DNA from: UBA2334 sp964396895
Lineage (GTDB): Bacteria > Pseudomonadota > Gammaproteobacteria > Burkholderiales > Burkholderiaceae_C
Direction of reading: 5' to 3'
Length of the DNA: 64,000 nt
Assembly: GCA_964396895.1 (NCBI GenBank)
Contig: CAYNGJ010000007.1
Location: 86,466-150,465, forward strand
In this document: positions 46,825 to 56,712 of the stretch, piece by piece
Layout: every line of letters begins with the position of its first letter
Numbering within the stretch: position 1 is the first letter of the stretch
Notes under the pieces: model-generated
The model's database searches: none
What the model was told of the DNA's origin: nothing
Seen by the model: the letters and a program-made list of their open reading frames with translations, nothing else
Program-made: the position numbers and the translations under genes

Positions 46825-48072
46825 ATGAGCCGCCGCCGCGTCGTTGTGACCGGTCTGGGCTGCGTGAGTCCCGTGGGCAACACGGTGCCACAAGCCTGGG
46901 CCAATGTGCTCGCTGGCCAATCTGGCATTGGCCCCATCACCAAATTTGATGCTTCCAGCTTCGCCTGCAAAATTGCGGGCGAGGTCAAGAACTTCGACCT
47001 GGAGTCCTACATCAGCGCCAAAGAAGCGCGGACCATGGACTCCTTCATCCATTTTGGTGTGGCTGCGGCCGCCCAAGCGGTGGCCGATGCGGGCCTGCCC
47101 GTGGGTGATCAACTGGACGAAGAGGCGGCTAACCGCATTGGTGTCATCATCGGCTCGGGCATCGGTGGCTTGCCACTGATCGAAGCCACGCGCGATGAGC
47201 TGGTCAGCCGCGGTGCCCGGCGAATTTCCCCATTTTTTGTGCCGGCGTCCATCATCAACATGATCTCCGGTCATGTGTCGATGCGTTTTGGCTTCAAAGG
47301 CCCCAACTTGGCGGTCGTCACCGCGTGCACCACCGGGTTGCACTGCATTGGCGAAGCGGGCCGAAAAATCGAATACGGCGATGCCGATGTGGTGGTGGCC
47401 GGCGGCTCTGAAGCCACTGTGTCCCCGCTGGGCGTGGGAGGCTTTGCTGCCATGCGCGCCCTCAGCACCCGCAACGACGATCCCGCCACAGCCTCCCGCC
47501 CCTGGGACAAGGACCGCGACGGTTTTGTGCTGGGTGAAGGTGCGGGGGTCATGGTCCTGGAGGAGTTGGAGCATGCCAAGGCCAGGGGTGCCCGCATTTA
47601 TGCCGAGCTGTCGGGTTATGGCATGAGCGCTGACGCTGGGCACATGACCGCTCCCAACATGGATGGCCCCCGGCGTGCCATGTTGCTGGCGCTCAAAAAT
47701 GCTGGCATCAATGCCGACCAAGTGGACTACGTGAATGCCCATGGCACGTCCACCCCACTGGGTGACGTGAACGAAACCAATGCCATCAAGGCGGCACTGG
47801 GTGACCATGCCAAGCGCCTGGTGGTGAACTCCACCAAGTCCATGACCGGTCACCTGTTGGGTGGTGCAGGTGGCCTGGAGAGTGTGTTCAGTGTGTTGGC
47901 GTTGCACCACCAGAAGAGCCCACCCACCATCAACATCTTCAATCAGGATCCTGACTGTGACCTGGATTACTGCGCCAACACCGCGCGGGACATGAAGATC
48001 GACGTGGCTCTGAAGAACAACTTCGGGTTCGGTGGCACCAACGGATCGCTGGTGTTCCGTCGCTTTGTCTGA
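46825..48072 (+). CDS. fabF: 3-oxoacyl-ACP synthase II (KAS II)
   Basis: Elongates acyl-ACP. 415 residues. Catalytic Cys168 in VVTACTTGLHC, histidines in VNAHGTSTPLGD and KSMTGHLLGGAGG. Starts seven bases after acpP. A terminator-like hairpin lies 36 bases after the stop. Confidence 0.97.
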   Translation: MSRRRVVVTGLGCVSPVGNTVPQAWANVLAGQSGIGPITKFDASSFACKIAGEVKNFDLESYISAKEARTMDSFIHFGVAAAAQAVADAGLPVGDQLDEEAANRIGVIIGSGIGGLPLIEATRDELVSRGARRISPFFVPASIINMISGHVSMRFGFKGPNLAVVTACTTGLHCIGEAGRKIEYGDADVVVAGGSEATVSPLGVGGFAAMRALSTRNDDPATASRPWDKDRDGFVLGEGAGVMVLEELEHAKARGARIYAELSGYGMSADAGHMTAPNMDGPRRAMLLALKNAGINADQVDYVNAHGTSTPLGDVNETNAIKAALGDHAKRLVVNSTKSMTGHLLGGAGGLESVFSVLALHHQKSPPTINIFNQDPDCDLDYCANTARDMKIDVALKNNFGFGGTNGSLVFRRFV

Positions 48073-48107
48073 CACGGCTGCGGCCCTGATCAACCCCCAC
48101 CGCAGCG

Positions 48108-48143
48108 CCCCACCGGTGTCTTACCCGGTGGGGTGTTCGTTTG
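48108..48143 (+). terminator. Terminator-like hairpin after fabF
   Basis: CCCCACCGG (48108-48116) pairs with CCGGTGGGG (48125-48133) around an eight-base loop, then TGTTCGTTTG. The T run is interrupted. It overlaps the 5' part of the next reading frame. Confidence 0.5.
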
Positions 48144-48598
48144 TCTGCCGCAGGTTGCTGTTGGGCGCCACGGCGCTGGCGGTGTTGATGCAGGTGGCCT
48201 TGCTGTTTTCCTGGGGCTTGCCCGTGGGGCTGACACCCGTTGCCTGGTGGGCCTCCAGTGCGCTGTGGGTACTCACCCTGGGGTGGGCCTGGCGCAGCTG
48301 GCTGGGCACGACACCCGGCTGGTTGAGCTGGGCACCCGATGCCACGACTGTCCGTTCAGGCAGCCCCGCGCCGATGTCGCCACAGGCCAACACCGGTTGG
48401 TGGTGGAGTGACGGCGAGGGGGTGGTCGGTGAGCCCGTGCGTTGGGTGCAGCCGACCATGGTGTTCGACCAGTGGATGCTGTTGCGGGTGACCCTGGCCG
48501 AGGGAACGGGTGCCACCGTTTGGATGTGGTTGGAGGCGCGCGCACTGCCTGCCCGTTGGCGGGCGTGGCGGCGTGCGGTCATGGCGCATGGCCACTGA
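48116..48598 (+). CDS. Small membrane protein of unknown function
   Basis: About 160 residues. Two hydrophobic segments (LLLGATALAVLMQVALLFSW and VAWWASSALWVLTLGWAW) close together, then a soluble tail rich in tryptophan. Size and layout resemble YgfX/CptA-type proteins, but no motif proves it. The start is uncertain: GTG 48116 lies inside the fabF hairpin. TTG 48065 or ATG 48187 are alternatives. It lies just before rpoE and may be in that transcript. Confidence 0.6.
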   Translation: MSYPVGCSFVCRRLLLGATALAVLMQVALLFSWGLPVGLTPVAWWASSALWVLTLGWAWRSWLGTTPGWLSWAPDATTVRSGSPAPMSPQANTGWWWSDGEGVVGEPVRWVQPTMVFDQWMLLRVTLAEGTGATVWMWLEARALPARWRAWRRAVMAHGH

Positions 48599-48658
48599 TT
48601 CGCTGTCGCCGGGCGGCTGGCTGCAGCGCTCGGGTATATTCCGGCGCCTGCCACGATC

Positions 48659-49297
48659 ATGACCCCTTCTACCCCCGAATCCCGTTCCAGCCACCCCGAC
48701 ACCGAGCTAGTGCAGCGCGCAGCGGCCGGTGACCACCGTGCGTTCGAGTTGCTCTACCTCAAGTACCAGCGCCGTGTGGAGCGCCTGATTGGCCGCATGG
48801 TCCGCGATGTGGACCTGGTGCCCGACATTGCCCAGGAAACCTTCATTCGCGCTTACCGGGCGTTGCCCCAGTTCAGGGGGGATGCGCAGTTTTACACCTG
48901 GCTCTACCGGATCGCGGTCAACACCGCCAAGAAACACCTGCTGGACCTCAAGCGCGACCCCACGATCACCCTGTCCGCCATGCGTTCATCGGACGACGAT
49001 GAAACTTCTGCGTCGGAACCCGAACAAAGCATGGGTGCTGCCGACAACGCAACGCCCGACTCGATACTGGCCAGCAAAGAAATTGCCTTGGCGGTGAACG
49101 AGGCCATGGACGCCTTGCCCGAGGAGTTGCGGCAGGCCATTACCTTGCGTGAGATTGAAGGATTGAGCTACGACGACATCGCACAGGCGCTCAGCTGCCC
49201 CATTGGGACGGTGCGTTCGCGCATCTTCCGGGCACGCGAGGCCATTTCCAACCGCATCAAGCCCATGCTGGATCGTCAGGCCGGCAAGCGGTGGTGA
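48659..49297 (+). CDS. rpoE: ECF sigma factor RpoE/AlgU
   Basis: Directs the envelope-stress response. 212 residues. Sigma region 2 (about 20-95) with FELLYLKYQRRVERLI and DLVPDIAQETFIRAYRAL, and region 4 (about 150-205) with REIEGLSYDDIAQALSCP and GTVRSRIFRAREAI. Followed by rseA, rseB and mucD, so it should be held at the membrane by RseA until misfolded porins are sensed. TATATT at 48635-48640 may be a -10. Confidence 0.96.
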   Translation: MTPSTPESRSSHPDTELVQRAAAGDHRAFELLYLKYQRRVERLIGRMVRDVDLVPDIAQETFIRAYRALPQFRGDAQFYTWLYRIAVNTAKKHLLDLKRDPTITLSAMRSSDDDETSASEPEQSMGAADNATPDSILASKEIALAVNEAMDALPEELRQAITLREIEGLSYDDIAQALSCPIGTVRSRIFRAREAISNRIKPMLDRQAGKRW

Positions 49298-49336
49298 TGG
49301 CCTTGTGCCCGTGCCCGACACAGAAAGACCTTTGTC

Positions 49337-50041
49337 ATGAATGAACACTTCCTACCGCCCAGCTCCCACACGATCGCCAGCGCCACCGTGGACGCAGGCT
49401 TGGCCAAGGCCGAAGCCCTGTCCGCGTGGGTGGACGGTGAGTGGTCCGAGCGGGCTGACCAGCACCAAGGGGTGGATCAGGGGGATGATGCATCGCTGCA
49501 TGCTTGGCACCGCTACCACCTCATTGGTGATGTGCTGAGGGCCACGGCTGAAACGCCGTTTGTGTGCTCCGATGCAGCGCTGTCCGTCGAGCAAAGCCGT
49601 TCGGCGGCGGCGCACATTCTGGCCCAGGCGCAGACGGTCCGGGTGGCGCCGGTCGCCCCGGCGGTTCAGACTGTGACCCCGCGTGCACCAGCCGCCAACG
49701 ACGGGGTGTTCCGTTGGAAGATGGTGTCCGGCTTCGCCTCCTTGGTGGCGGTGGTCAGCCTGGCTTGGGGCCTGGGTGGACCGACTGCGGGCACTTCCGG
49801 TTCGCCTGTGCTGGCGCAGTCGGCCCCTGCTGCACCCGTGGTGGTGGCCGCAACGGGGGCTGCCTCCGCGCGGTCGGTTGCAGGCGAGGCGGTGCTGGTG
49901 TCCACGCCCCATGGCCAGGTGCTGCGGGATGCCCGGTTGGAGGAGTTGATGCAAGCACACCGCCAGGCCGGTGGGACCAACGCCTTGCAAGTGCCCGCAG
50001 GCTTCTTGCGCAATGCCACCTTTGACGCCAGTCAGCGCTGA
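49337..50041 (+). CDS. rseA: Anti-sigma factor RseA/MucA
   Basis: 234 residues. The cytoplasmic N-terminal domain (about 25-100) has the RseA-type opening ALSAWVDGEWSE and WHRYHLIGDVLR and should bind RpoE. One membrane segment (about 131-150, FASLVAVVSLAWGLGG) leads to an alanine-rich periplasmic tail ending in LEELMQAHRQAGG, which should bind RseB and be cut by a DegS/MucP-type pathway. TTTGTC precedes the ATG, with no strong Shine-Dalgarno sequence. Confidence 0.9.
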   Translation: MNEHFLPPSSHTIASATVDAGLAKAEALSAWVDGEWSERADQHQGVDQGDDASLHAWHRYHLIGDVLRATAETPFVCSDAALSVEQSRSAAAHILAQAQTVRVAPVAPAVQTVTPRAPAANDGVFRWKMVSGFASLVAVVSLAWGLGGPTAGTSGSPVLAQSAPAAPVVVAATGAASARSVAGEAVLVSTPHGQVLRDARLEELMQAHRQAGGTNALQVPAGFLRNATFDASQR

Positions 50042-50058
50042 ACCCAGGAGGAATGTCC

Positions 50059-51099
50059 GTGCAGACCTGGTGTGACCGAAATTTAAAGCTTTTTTCTGCT
50101 CTGGCGCTATTCCTGTATGGATTATTAGCTACTGATTTTGCTTTTTCTCAGTCCGCAGCACCCACCAAGGGCAGTGCGGTTGAGCGCAGCGTGTCCGAGT
50201 GGTTGGTTCGGTTGCACGATGCCTCTCGCAACCGCGCTTACACCGGCACTTTTGTGGTGTCGGTGGGCAACCTGATGTCGTCGGCCCGCATCTGGCACGT
50301 GTGCGACGGGGCGCAGCAACTGGAGCGTGTAGATACCCTCTCCGGCCCGGCACGTACCACGGTGCGCCGCAACGACGAGGTCATGACCTTTGTGCCAGAG
50401 GCCCGCCTGACCGTGGTCGAGCGCCGAGCCTCGCTGGGGTTGTTCCCCGCACTGTTGCAAACCCCTTCGCACGCCCTGGCCGATTTTTATGTGCTGCGCC
50501 AGGGCGCGGGCGCCGAGCGTGTGGCTGGGCTCGAGGCCGATGTCATCGAGCTCCAGCCCAAAGACGATTGGCGTTTTGGTTACCGCATTTGGTCCGAGAA
50601 GAAAACCGGCCTGGTGGTCAAGCTGCAAACCCTCGATGCCCAGCAGCGCGTGCTGGAGCAGGTGGCGTTTTCCGAACTGAATCTGGAGGCCACGGTGCGG
50701 GTGGACCAGTTGAACAAGCTCATGAAGAACCGGCCCGGTTACACCGTCCAGCAGGTGGTGGTGGCCCAGTCAACGCCCGAGGCGCAGGGCTGGCGGCTGA
50801 AGCAACCGGTGCCCGGTTACACCACCACGGCCCTGCATGTTCGCGTTGATGACAAGGTGACCAGCGGTGCACAAAAGCCCGTTGCCCCCATCCAATGGGT
50901 GTTTTCCGACGGCCTGGCTTCCGTGTCCCTGTTCGTGGAACCGTTTGACGCGGCCCGCCATGGGGCGGAGTTGCGGGTGGCCACGGGTGCCACACACTCT
51001 TATTCGCGTCGGGTGGATGCCTTCTGGGTGACCGCGGTGGGTGAGGCGCCCTTCGCGGCGCTGCGCCAATTCACGCAGGAAATCGAGCGTGTTCGCTGA
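50059..51099 (+). CDS. rseB: Periplasmic sigma-E regulator RseB/MucB
   Basis: Binds the RseA periplasmic tail and senses lipopolysaccharide or misfolded proteins. About 346 residues from GTG 50059, seven bases after AGGAGG. The ATG at 50053 is one base from it and too close. The signal peptide (KLFSALALFLYGLLATDFAF) is encoded almost wholly by a copy of the AT-rich element. The mature domain holds RNRAYTGTFVVSVGNLMSSAR (split: YTGTFVVSVGN) and the C-terminal MucB_RseB domain. Confidence 0.9.
   Translation: MQTWCDRNLKLFSALALFLYGLLATDFAFSQSAAPTKGSAVERSVSEWLVRLHDASRNRAYTGTFVVSVGNLMSSARIWHVCDGAQQLERVDTLSGPARTTVRRNDEVMTFVPEARLTVVERRASLGLFPALLQTPSHALADFYVLRQGAGAERVAGLEADVIELQPKDDWRFGYRIWSEKKTGLVVKLQTLDAQQRVLEQVAFSELNLEATVRVDQLNKLMKNRPGYTVQQVVVAQSTPEAQGWRLKQPVPGYTTTALHVRVDDKVTSGAQKPVAPIQWVFSDGLASVSLFVEPFDAARHGAELRVATGATHSYSRRVDAFWVTAVGEAPFAALRQFTQEIERVR
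50079..50145 (+). repeat. AGCGCTT-N18-GCTAT element encoding the RseB signal peptide
   Basis: GGCGCTA (50103-50109), 18 bases, GCTAC (50128-50132), with TGCTCT before the core and ATTTTG after. In frame. Its AT-rich codons (TTA, CTA, TTT, ATT) give leucine and phenylalanine. Confidence 0.65.
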
Positions 51100-51126
51100 T
51101 TTGTTTGTTTCAGGAGATTGTTCGCA

Positions 51127-52653
51127 ATGCTGTCCAGGACCATGAATTTCCCACTGTCTTCCGCTTCTGCGCGCCGCTGGGTCCACCGAGGCCAGCGCTG
51201 GGCGCTTGTCTGGGGGACCGTCGCCTTGGCGGCGTTGTGTGTGGTGGGCGGACCCGCCGTGGCGCAGCCCGCGGGAGCCCCCTTGGTCAGGGGATTGCCC
51301 GATTTCACCGAACTGGTGGAGCAGGTGGGTCCGTCGGTGGTCAACATCCGCACCATCGAACGCGCCCAGGTGAGTCCCGCCGGTGCCATGGACGAGCAAA
51401 TGCTGGAGTTCTTCCGCCGCTTTGGCATTCCCATTCCCCCCAGTGGACAGCCACGCAACCCCCGCCAGGAGCGCGGCGGCGCCCAGGAGCAGGAGCGCCC
51501 CACCGGGGTGGGCTCTGGTTTTGTGCTGTCGCAAGACGGGTTCATCATGACCAACGCACACGTGGTGGACGGTGCCGATGAGCTGCTGGTCACGTTGCCC
51601 GATAAGCGGGAGTTCAAGGCCCGCGTGATCGGTGCCGACAAGCGCACCGACGTGGCCGTGGTCAAGATCGACGCCCTGGATTTGCCTGCCGTGCGCATTG
51701 GCGACGCCAACCGCATCCGGGTGGGCGAATGGGTCATGGCCATTGGTTCACCTTTCGGGCTGGAAAATTCGGTCACCGCAGGCATCGTCAGCGCCAAGCA
51801 GCGTGACACCGGCGACTATCTGCCATTCATCCAGACCGACGTGGCCATCAACCCCGGCAACTCCGGGGGGCCACTGATCAACATGCGCGGCGAGGTCATT
51901 GGCATCAACAGCCAGATTTATTCGCGCTCGGGCGGTTTTATGGGCATTTCCTTCGCCATTCCCATTGACGAGGCCATGAGGGTGTCCGACCAGTTGCGTG
52001 CCACTGGCCGCGTGGTGCGCGGACGCATTGGCGTGTCGATCGACCAAGTGCCCAAGGATGTGGCCGAATCCCTGGGCTTGGGTGAGCCCAAGGGCGCCCT
52101 GGTGCGTGGGGTTGAGTCCGACTCGCCCGCTGCCCGCGCGGGTTTGGAGGCCGGTGACATCATCCTGAAGTTCGATGGCAAGACCATCGACAAATCGGTG
52201 GACTTGCCGCGTCTGGTTGGCAACACCAAGCCTGGCAGCCGCAGCAGCATGACGGTGTTCCGCCGGGGCGCCAAGAAAGAGCTCAGCATCGTGGTGGGCG
52301 AGGTGGAGGCCGACAAGCAGGCCAACGCGCGCCGCAGCACCCCCACGCCCGGTAAAACAGCACCCACGGTGGCGGCCAAAAACCTGGGCCTGGGTCTGAG
52401 CGATCTGACCGATGCGCAGCGCAGTGAACTGAAGCTCAAAGGTGGTGTGCGCGTGGAGGCTGTGGACGGTCCAGCCGCCCGAGCCGGTTTGCGCGAAGGT
52501 GACGTCATCACCGCCATTGCCAACACCGAGGTGGCCAGCGTGCGCGAAGTCGAGGCGGTGCTGGCCCGCCTGGACAAGAGCAAAGCCGTGACCGTGCTGG
52601 TTCACCGGGGTGAATGGGCGCAGTACGCGGTCATCCGTCCGCAGGGGCGTTGA
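51127..52653 (+). CDS. mucD: Periplasmic serine protease/chaperone (DegP/MucD type)
   Basis: Degrades or refolds damaged envelope proteins. 508 residues. Signal peptide (about 1-43, cleavage near AVAQP). Trypsin-like domain with catalytic His145 (TNAHVVDG), Asp175 (RTDVAVVKI) and Ser246 (NPGNSGGPL). Two PDZ domains (about 300-385 and 420-500). Start ATG 51127 is ten bases from AGGAG. A TTG at 51118 is too close. It closes the rpoE operon and ends at a strong terminator. Confidence 0.95.
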   Translation: MLSRTMNFPLSSASARRWVHRGQRWALVWGTVALAALCVVGGPAVAQPAGAPLVRGLPDFTELVEQVGPSVVNIRTIERAQVSPAGAMDEQMLEFFRRFGIPIPPSGQPRNPRQERGGAQEQERPTGVGSGFVLSQDGFIMTNAHVVDGADELLVTLPDKREFKARVIGADKRTDVAVVKIDALDLPAVRIGDANRIRVGEWVMAIGSPFGLENSVTAGIVSAKQRDTGDYLPFIQTDVAINPGNSGGPLINMRGEVIGINSQIYSRSGGFMGISFAIPIDEAMRVSDQLRATGRVVRGRIGVSIDQVPKDVAESLGLGEPKGALVRGVESDSPAARAGLEAGDIILKFDGKTIDKSVDLPRLVGNTKPGSRSSMTVFRRGAKKELSIVVGEVEADKQANARRSTPTPGKTAPTVAAKNLGLGLSDLTDAQRSELKLKGGVRVEAVDGPAARAGLREGDVITAIANTEVASVREVEAVLARLDKSKAVTVLVHRGEWAQYAVIRPQGR

Positions 52654-52787
52654 TCCCGTCTGTGTGGTGAGCGGCTGAGGCCTGTCCCGCAGGTCGGATG
52701 AGCCAGGCAGGTAAAATCGGCATTCAGGTTGCCGCTGAGGTGGCTGTGGCTGACGGCGTTGGTCACAGCACCGGTTGGTCAACCAGG

Positions 52788-52816
52788 GCGCGCCCGCCGT
52801 TGGCGCGCTTTTTTTT
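52788..52816 (+). terminator. Rho-independent terminator of the rpoE-mucD operon
   Basis: GCGCGCC (52788-52794) pairs with GGCGCGC (52802-52808) around a seven-base loop, followed by eight T residues. Confidence 0.9.
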
Positions 52817-52852
52817 AGGTGTACGTTGAGGCCCTTGGGTGGGCGTTTGTTG

Positions 52853-54664
52853 ATGAACCACATTCGTAATTTTTCCATCATTGCCCACATTGACCACGGC
52901 AAGTCCACCCTGGCCGACCGGTTGATCCAGCGTTGTGGAGGCCTGGCCGATCGTGAGATGAGTGCCCAGGTGCTGGATTCCATGGACATTGAAAAAGAAC
53001 GTGGCATCACCATCAAGGCGCAGACCGCAGCACTGCACTACACCGCCAAGGACGGACAGGTTTACAACCTCAACCTCATTGACACCCCCGGGCATGTGGA
53101 CTTTTCCTACGAAGTGAGCCGTTCTCTTTCAGCCTGCGAAGGCGCTTTGCTGGTGGTGGATGCCAGCCAGGGCGTGGAGGCCCAAACGGTGGCCAACTGC
53201 TACACCGCGCTGGAGTTGGGCGTGGAGGTGCTGCCCGTGCTCAACAAAATGGATTTGCCCAACGCCGATCCCGACAACGCACGCTCCGAGATCGAGGACG
53301 TGATCGGCATTGACGCCACCGATGCCATTCCCTGTTCGGCCAAAACCGGCATGGGCGTGGACGACATTCTGGAGGCCGTGGTGGCCCGGGTGCCCGCACC
53401 GCGCGGCAACCCCGAGGGGCCGTTGCGCGCCATGATCATCGACAGCTGGTACGACGCCTACGTGGGTGTGGTGATGCTGGTGCGTGTGGTCGATGGGCGA
53501 CTGGCCAAGGGCGAGCGCATCAAGATGATGGCCACCGGTGCCATGTACAACGCCGACAACCTGGGTGTGTTCACCCCCCACAACGTGCCGCGGGACGCAC
53601 TCAACGCGGGCGAGGTGGGCTACATCATTGCCGGCATCAAGGAGTTGCAGGCTGCCAAAGTGGGCGATACCGTCACGCTCATCAAGCCCGGGACGGGCGG
53701 CGCCGCTTTTTCGGCCACCGAGCCATTGCCCGGCTTCAAGGAGGTGCAACCCCAGGTGTTCGCCGGTTTGTACCCCACCGAAGCCAGCGAATACGACTCG
53801 CTGCGCGATGCCCTGGAAAAACTCAAGCTCAACGATGCCTCGCTGCAGTACGAGCCCGAGGTGTCGCAGGCACTGGGTTTTGGTTTTCGCTGTGGTTTTT
53901 TGGGGCTGCTGCACATGGAAATTGTGCAAGAGCGCCTGGAGCGCGAGTTCGACCAGGACCTCATCACCACTGCCCCCAGCGTGGTGTACCAGGTGGTGCG
54001 CGGCGATGGCGAAGTGCTCATGGTGGAAAACCCCTCCAAGATGCCCGAGCAAGGCAAGATCGAGGAAATCCGCGAGCCCATCGTCACCGTCCACCTCTAC
54101 ATGCCGCAAGACTATGTGGGCGCCGTCATGACGCTGGCCAACCAGAAGCGTGGAGTGCAGCTGAACATGGCCTACCACGGCAAGCAGGTCATGCTGACGT
54201 ATGAGATGCCGCTGGGCGAAATCGTGCTCGACTTCTTTGACAAACTCAAATCGGTCAGCCGGGGCTACGCCTCCATGGACTATGAGTTCAAGGAGTACCG
54301 CGCGTCCGATGTGGTGAAGGTGGACATTTTGCTCAACGGCGAAAAGGTAGATGCCTTGTCCATCATTGTTCACCGCAGCCAGTCCCAGTATCGGGGTCGG
54401 GGCGTGGTGGCCAAAATGCGCGAAATCATCAGCCGCCAGATGTTCGATGTCGCCATCCAGGCAGCCATTGGCGGCAACATCATCGCGCGGGAGTCCATCA
54501 AGGCCCTGCGCAAAAACGTGCTGGCCAAGTGCTACGGCGGTGACATTTCACGCAAGCGCAAACTGCTGGAGAAGCAAAAAGCGGGCAAAAAACGCATGAA
54601 ACAAATCGGCTCGGTGGAAGTGCCCCAGGAAGCCTTTCTGGCCATTTTGCAGGTGGAAGATTGA
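52853..54664 (+). CDS. lepA: Elongation factor 4 (LepA)
   Basis: A ribosomal GTPase that acts on stalled or initiating ribosomes. 603 residues. G1 [12 protein letters not shown]3 DTPGHVDF, G4 NKMDLPNA, and the LepA-specific C-terminal domain ending in [16 protein letters not shown] 52853 fits the family start. The stop overlaps the lepB start by one base (TGATG). First gene of lepA-lepB-rnc-era-recO-pdxJ-acpS-nagZ. Confidence 0.97.
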   Translation: MNHIRNFSIIAHIDHGKSTLADRLIQRCGGLADREMSAQVLDSMDIEKERGITIKAQTAALHYTAKDGQVYNLNLIDTPGHVDFSYEVSRSLSACEGALLVVDASQGVEAQTVANCYTALELGVEVLPVLNKMDLPNADPDNARSEIEDVIGIDATDAIPCSAKTGMGVDDILEAVVARVPAPRGNPEGPLRAMIIDSWYDAYVGVVMLVRVVDGRLAKGERIKMMATGAMYNADNLGVFTPHNVPRDALNAGEVGYIIAGIKELQAAKVGDTVTLIKPGTGGAAFSATEPLPGFKEVQPQVFAGLYPTEASEYDSLRDALEKLKLNDASLQYEPEVSQALGFGFRCGFLGLLHMEIVQERLEREFDQDLITTAPSVVYQVVRGDGEVLMVENPSKMPEQGKIEEIREPIVTVHLYMPQDYVGAVMTLANQKRGVQLNMAYHGKQVMLTYEMPLGEIVLDFFDKLKSVSRGYASMDYEFKEYRASDVVKVDILLNGEKVDALSIIVHRSQSQYRGRGVVAKMREIISRQMFDVAIQAAIGGNIIARESIKALRKNVLAKCYGGDISRKRKLLEKQKAGKKRMKQIGSVEVPQEAFLAILQVED

Positions 54665-55647
54665 TGAACAACAACGGAATTTCCAGCTTCACCGGCTTTG
54701 TGCTGGCGGCTTTTGTGGGCTACATCGGGGCGTGGTACTTCGGCTGGGTGGAGGGCAATTTTGCCCTCATGCTGCTGTTGGCCACGGTGGTGACCGGTGC
54801 CTACTGGGTGGCCGAAAAATTGTATTTTTTGCCACAACGCCGCCGCGTGCTGGCCGCTGCCGAAGCCCAAGCCGACAAACGCCTGGCCGACCTGAAGGCC
54901 CAGGGCATCACGCAGGTGGATGGTGGTCTGTCCGAGGACACCCGGCACAAGCTCATCATGCAGCCCTGGTGGCTGGACTGGACAGCTGGCCTGTTCCCGG
55001 TGATTGCCGTGGTGTTTGTGATGCGTTCGTTTTTCTTCGAGCCGTTCAAAATCCCGTCCGGTTCCATGATTCCCACGTTGCTGGTGGGTGACCTCATTTT
55101 GGTGAACAAATTTCACTACGGTGTGCGTTTGCCGGTGGCGCACACCAAAATTCTGGACAACCACGAGCCGCAGCGTGGCGACGTGATGGTGTTCCGCTAT
55201 CCCCCGCAGCCCAGCCTGGACTACATCAAGCGGGTGGTGGGTGTGCCTGGCGATGAAGTGGCCTACCTGAACAAAACACTGACCATCAATGGTGTGCCCG
55301 TGCCCAAGGCGTCGTTGCCCGACTTCTTCGATGGCGACGCCATGCGCTACGGCAAGCAGTTCCAGGAAATCCAGAACGACAAAACCTACCGGACGCTGAA
55401 TGACGACAACCGCCCCGCGTTTGTGCCGGGTGCCAGCGACTTCGCCTTCAAAGACCAGTGCCAGTACAGCGCCGAGGGTGTGGTGTGCAAGGTGCCCGAC
55501 GGGCACTATTTCATGATGGGTGACAACAGGGACAATTCACTGGATTCTCGTTATTGGGGTTTTGTGCCGGAAAAGAACATTGTTGGTAAAGCCTTTTTTG
55601 TCTGGATGAATTTTGGTAACTTCAAGCGCATTGGCGGCTTTGACTGA
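54664..55647 (+). CDS. lepB: Signal peptidase I
   Basis: Removes Sec signal peptides at the outer face of the inner membrane. 327 residues. Two N-terminal membrane segments (about 10-45), then a third near the catalytic domain. Nucleophile Ser134 in IPSGSMIPTL, general-base Lys189 in DYIKRVVGVPGD and the MGDNRDNS motif. Coupled to lepA. E. coli has the same lepA-lepB-rnc-era-recO order. Confidence 0.96.
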   Translation: MNNNGISSFTGFVLAAFVGYIGAWYFGWVEGNFALMLLLATVVTGAYWVAEKLYFLPQRRRVLAAAEAQADKRLADLKAQGITQVDGGLSEDTRHKLIMQPWWLDWTAGLFPVIAVVFVMRSFFFEPFKIPSGSMIPTLLVGDLILVNKFHYGVRLPVAHTKILDNHEPQRGDVMVFRYPPQPSLDYIKRVVGVPGDEVAYLNKTLTINGVPVPKASLPDFFDGDAMRYGKQFQEIQNDKTYRTLNDDNRPAFVPGASDFAFKDQCQYSAEGVVCKVPDGHYFMMGDNRDNSLDSRYWGFVPEKNIVGKAFFVWMNFGNFKRIGGFD

Positions 55648-55687
55648 CAGACCATGGGCGGTGCACGCCCGCACAGGAGGGTTTGAC

Positions 55688-56029
55688 ATGAAAACCAAGC
55701 AACAGGGCATCACCTTTTTGGGCTTGCTCATTGTGGGGGGCATGGTGGCGTTTTTTGGCATGGTCGCTGCCCAGGCTTTCCCGGGCTACATTGAGTATTT
55801 GGCCGTTGAAAAGGCTGTCAAAAAGGCCGCAGGCGGCACCACCGTGCTGGAAGTTCAGAGCATCTTTGACAAAGCCGCTTCCATTGACAACATCGGCAGC
55901 ATTGCCGGCAAAGACCTGCAGATCACCAAAGTGAACGACAAAGTGGTGGTCAGTTTTGCTTACCAGCGCGAAATTGCACTGGGTGGGCCTGCCTATTTGG
56001 TCATGAAGTACCAGGGTACTTCCCGCTGA
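55688..56029 (+). CDS. DUF4845 family membrane protein
   Basis: 113 residues. One N-terminal membrane segment (about 8-30, ITFLGLLIVGGMVAFFGMVA) with a pilin-like QQGITFLGLL opening, then a small periplasmic domain. AGGAGG precedes the ATG. It commonly lies between lepB and rnc in betaproteobacteria. Function unknown. The stop overlaps rnc by one base. Confidence 0.87.
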   Translation: MKTKQQGITFLGLLIVGGMVAFFGMVAAQAFPGYIEYLAVEKAVKKAAGGTTVLEVQSIFDKAASIDNIGSIAGKDLQITKVNDKVVVSFAYQREIALGGPAYLVMKYQGTSR

Positions 56030-56712
56030 TGTTGTCACTGCAGGCATTGCAGCGCCATCTGGGACACCAGTTTGCGCAGCCCGCGCTGCTGGAGTTGGCG
56101 CTCACGCACCGGAGCTTTTCCGCCGACCACAACGAACGCCTGGAGTTTCTGGGTGACTCGGTGCTGAACCTGGCGGTTTCCGGGTTGTTGTATGCCCAAC
56201 TGAGCCGCTTGCCCGAAGGTGACCTCTCCCGCATCCGCGCCAACCTCGTCAAGCAAGATACGCTGGTGACGCTGGCGACCGAGCTGGGTTTGTCACAGGT
56301 CATTCGCCTGGGGGAAGGGGAGCTCAAGACCGGTGGCCGACAACGCCCCTCCATCCTGGCCGATGCGGTGGAGGCGGTGATCGGCGCCGTTTTTCTCGAT
56401 GCGGGTTTTGACACCGCGGCTCGCTTGGTGCACCACTTGTTTCGGAACATTGAAATCAACCCGAAGATGAGCGCCATTGGCAAAGACCCCAAAACTGAGC
56501 TGCAAGAGTGGCTGCAGGCGCGCAAAATGGGTCTGCCCAATTACCAGGTCACCGACACCTCCGGCGCGGCGCACCAGCAGACCTTTGTGGTGTCGTGTCT
56601 GGTGGCCGAGTTGAACCGCACCGAACTGGGCCAAGGCCATTCCCGGCGGGTGGCTGAACAGGCCGCTGCCGCCCTGATGCTGGCGCATCTCAAAACACTG
56701 AAGAAACGATGA
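56029..56712 (+). CDS. rnc: Ribonuclease III
   Basis: Cuts double-stranded RNA, including rRNA precursors. 227 residues. RNase III signature [15 protein letters not shown] (catalytic E and D), second acidic cluster in [14 protein letters not shown], and a C-terminal dsRNA-binding domain (about 155-225, [19 protein letters not shown]). The stop overlaps era as ATGA. Confidence 0.96.
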   Translation: MLSLQALQRHLGHQFAQPALLELALTHRSFSADHNERLEFLGDSVLNLAVSGLLYAQLSRLPEGDLSRIRANLVKQDTLVTLATELGLSQVIRLGEGELKTGGRQRPSILADAVEAVIGAVFLDAGFDTAARLVHHLFRNIEINPKMSAIGKDPKTELQEWLQARKMGLPNYQVTDTSGAAHQQTFVVSCLVAELNRTELGQGHSRRVAEQAAAALMLAHLKTLKKR

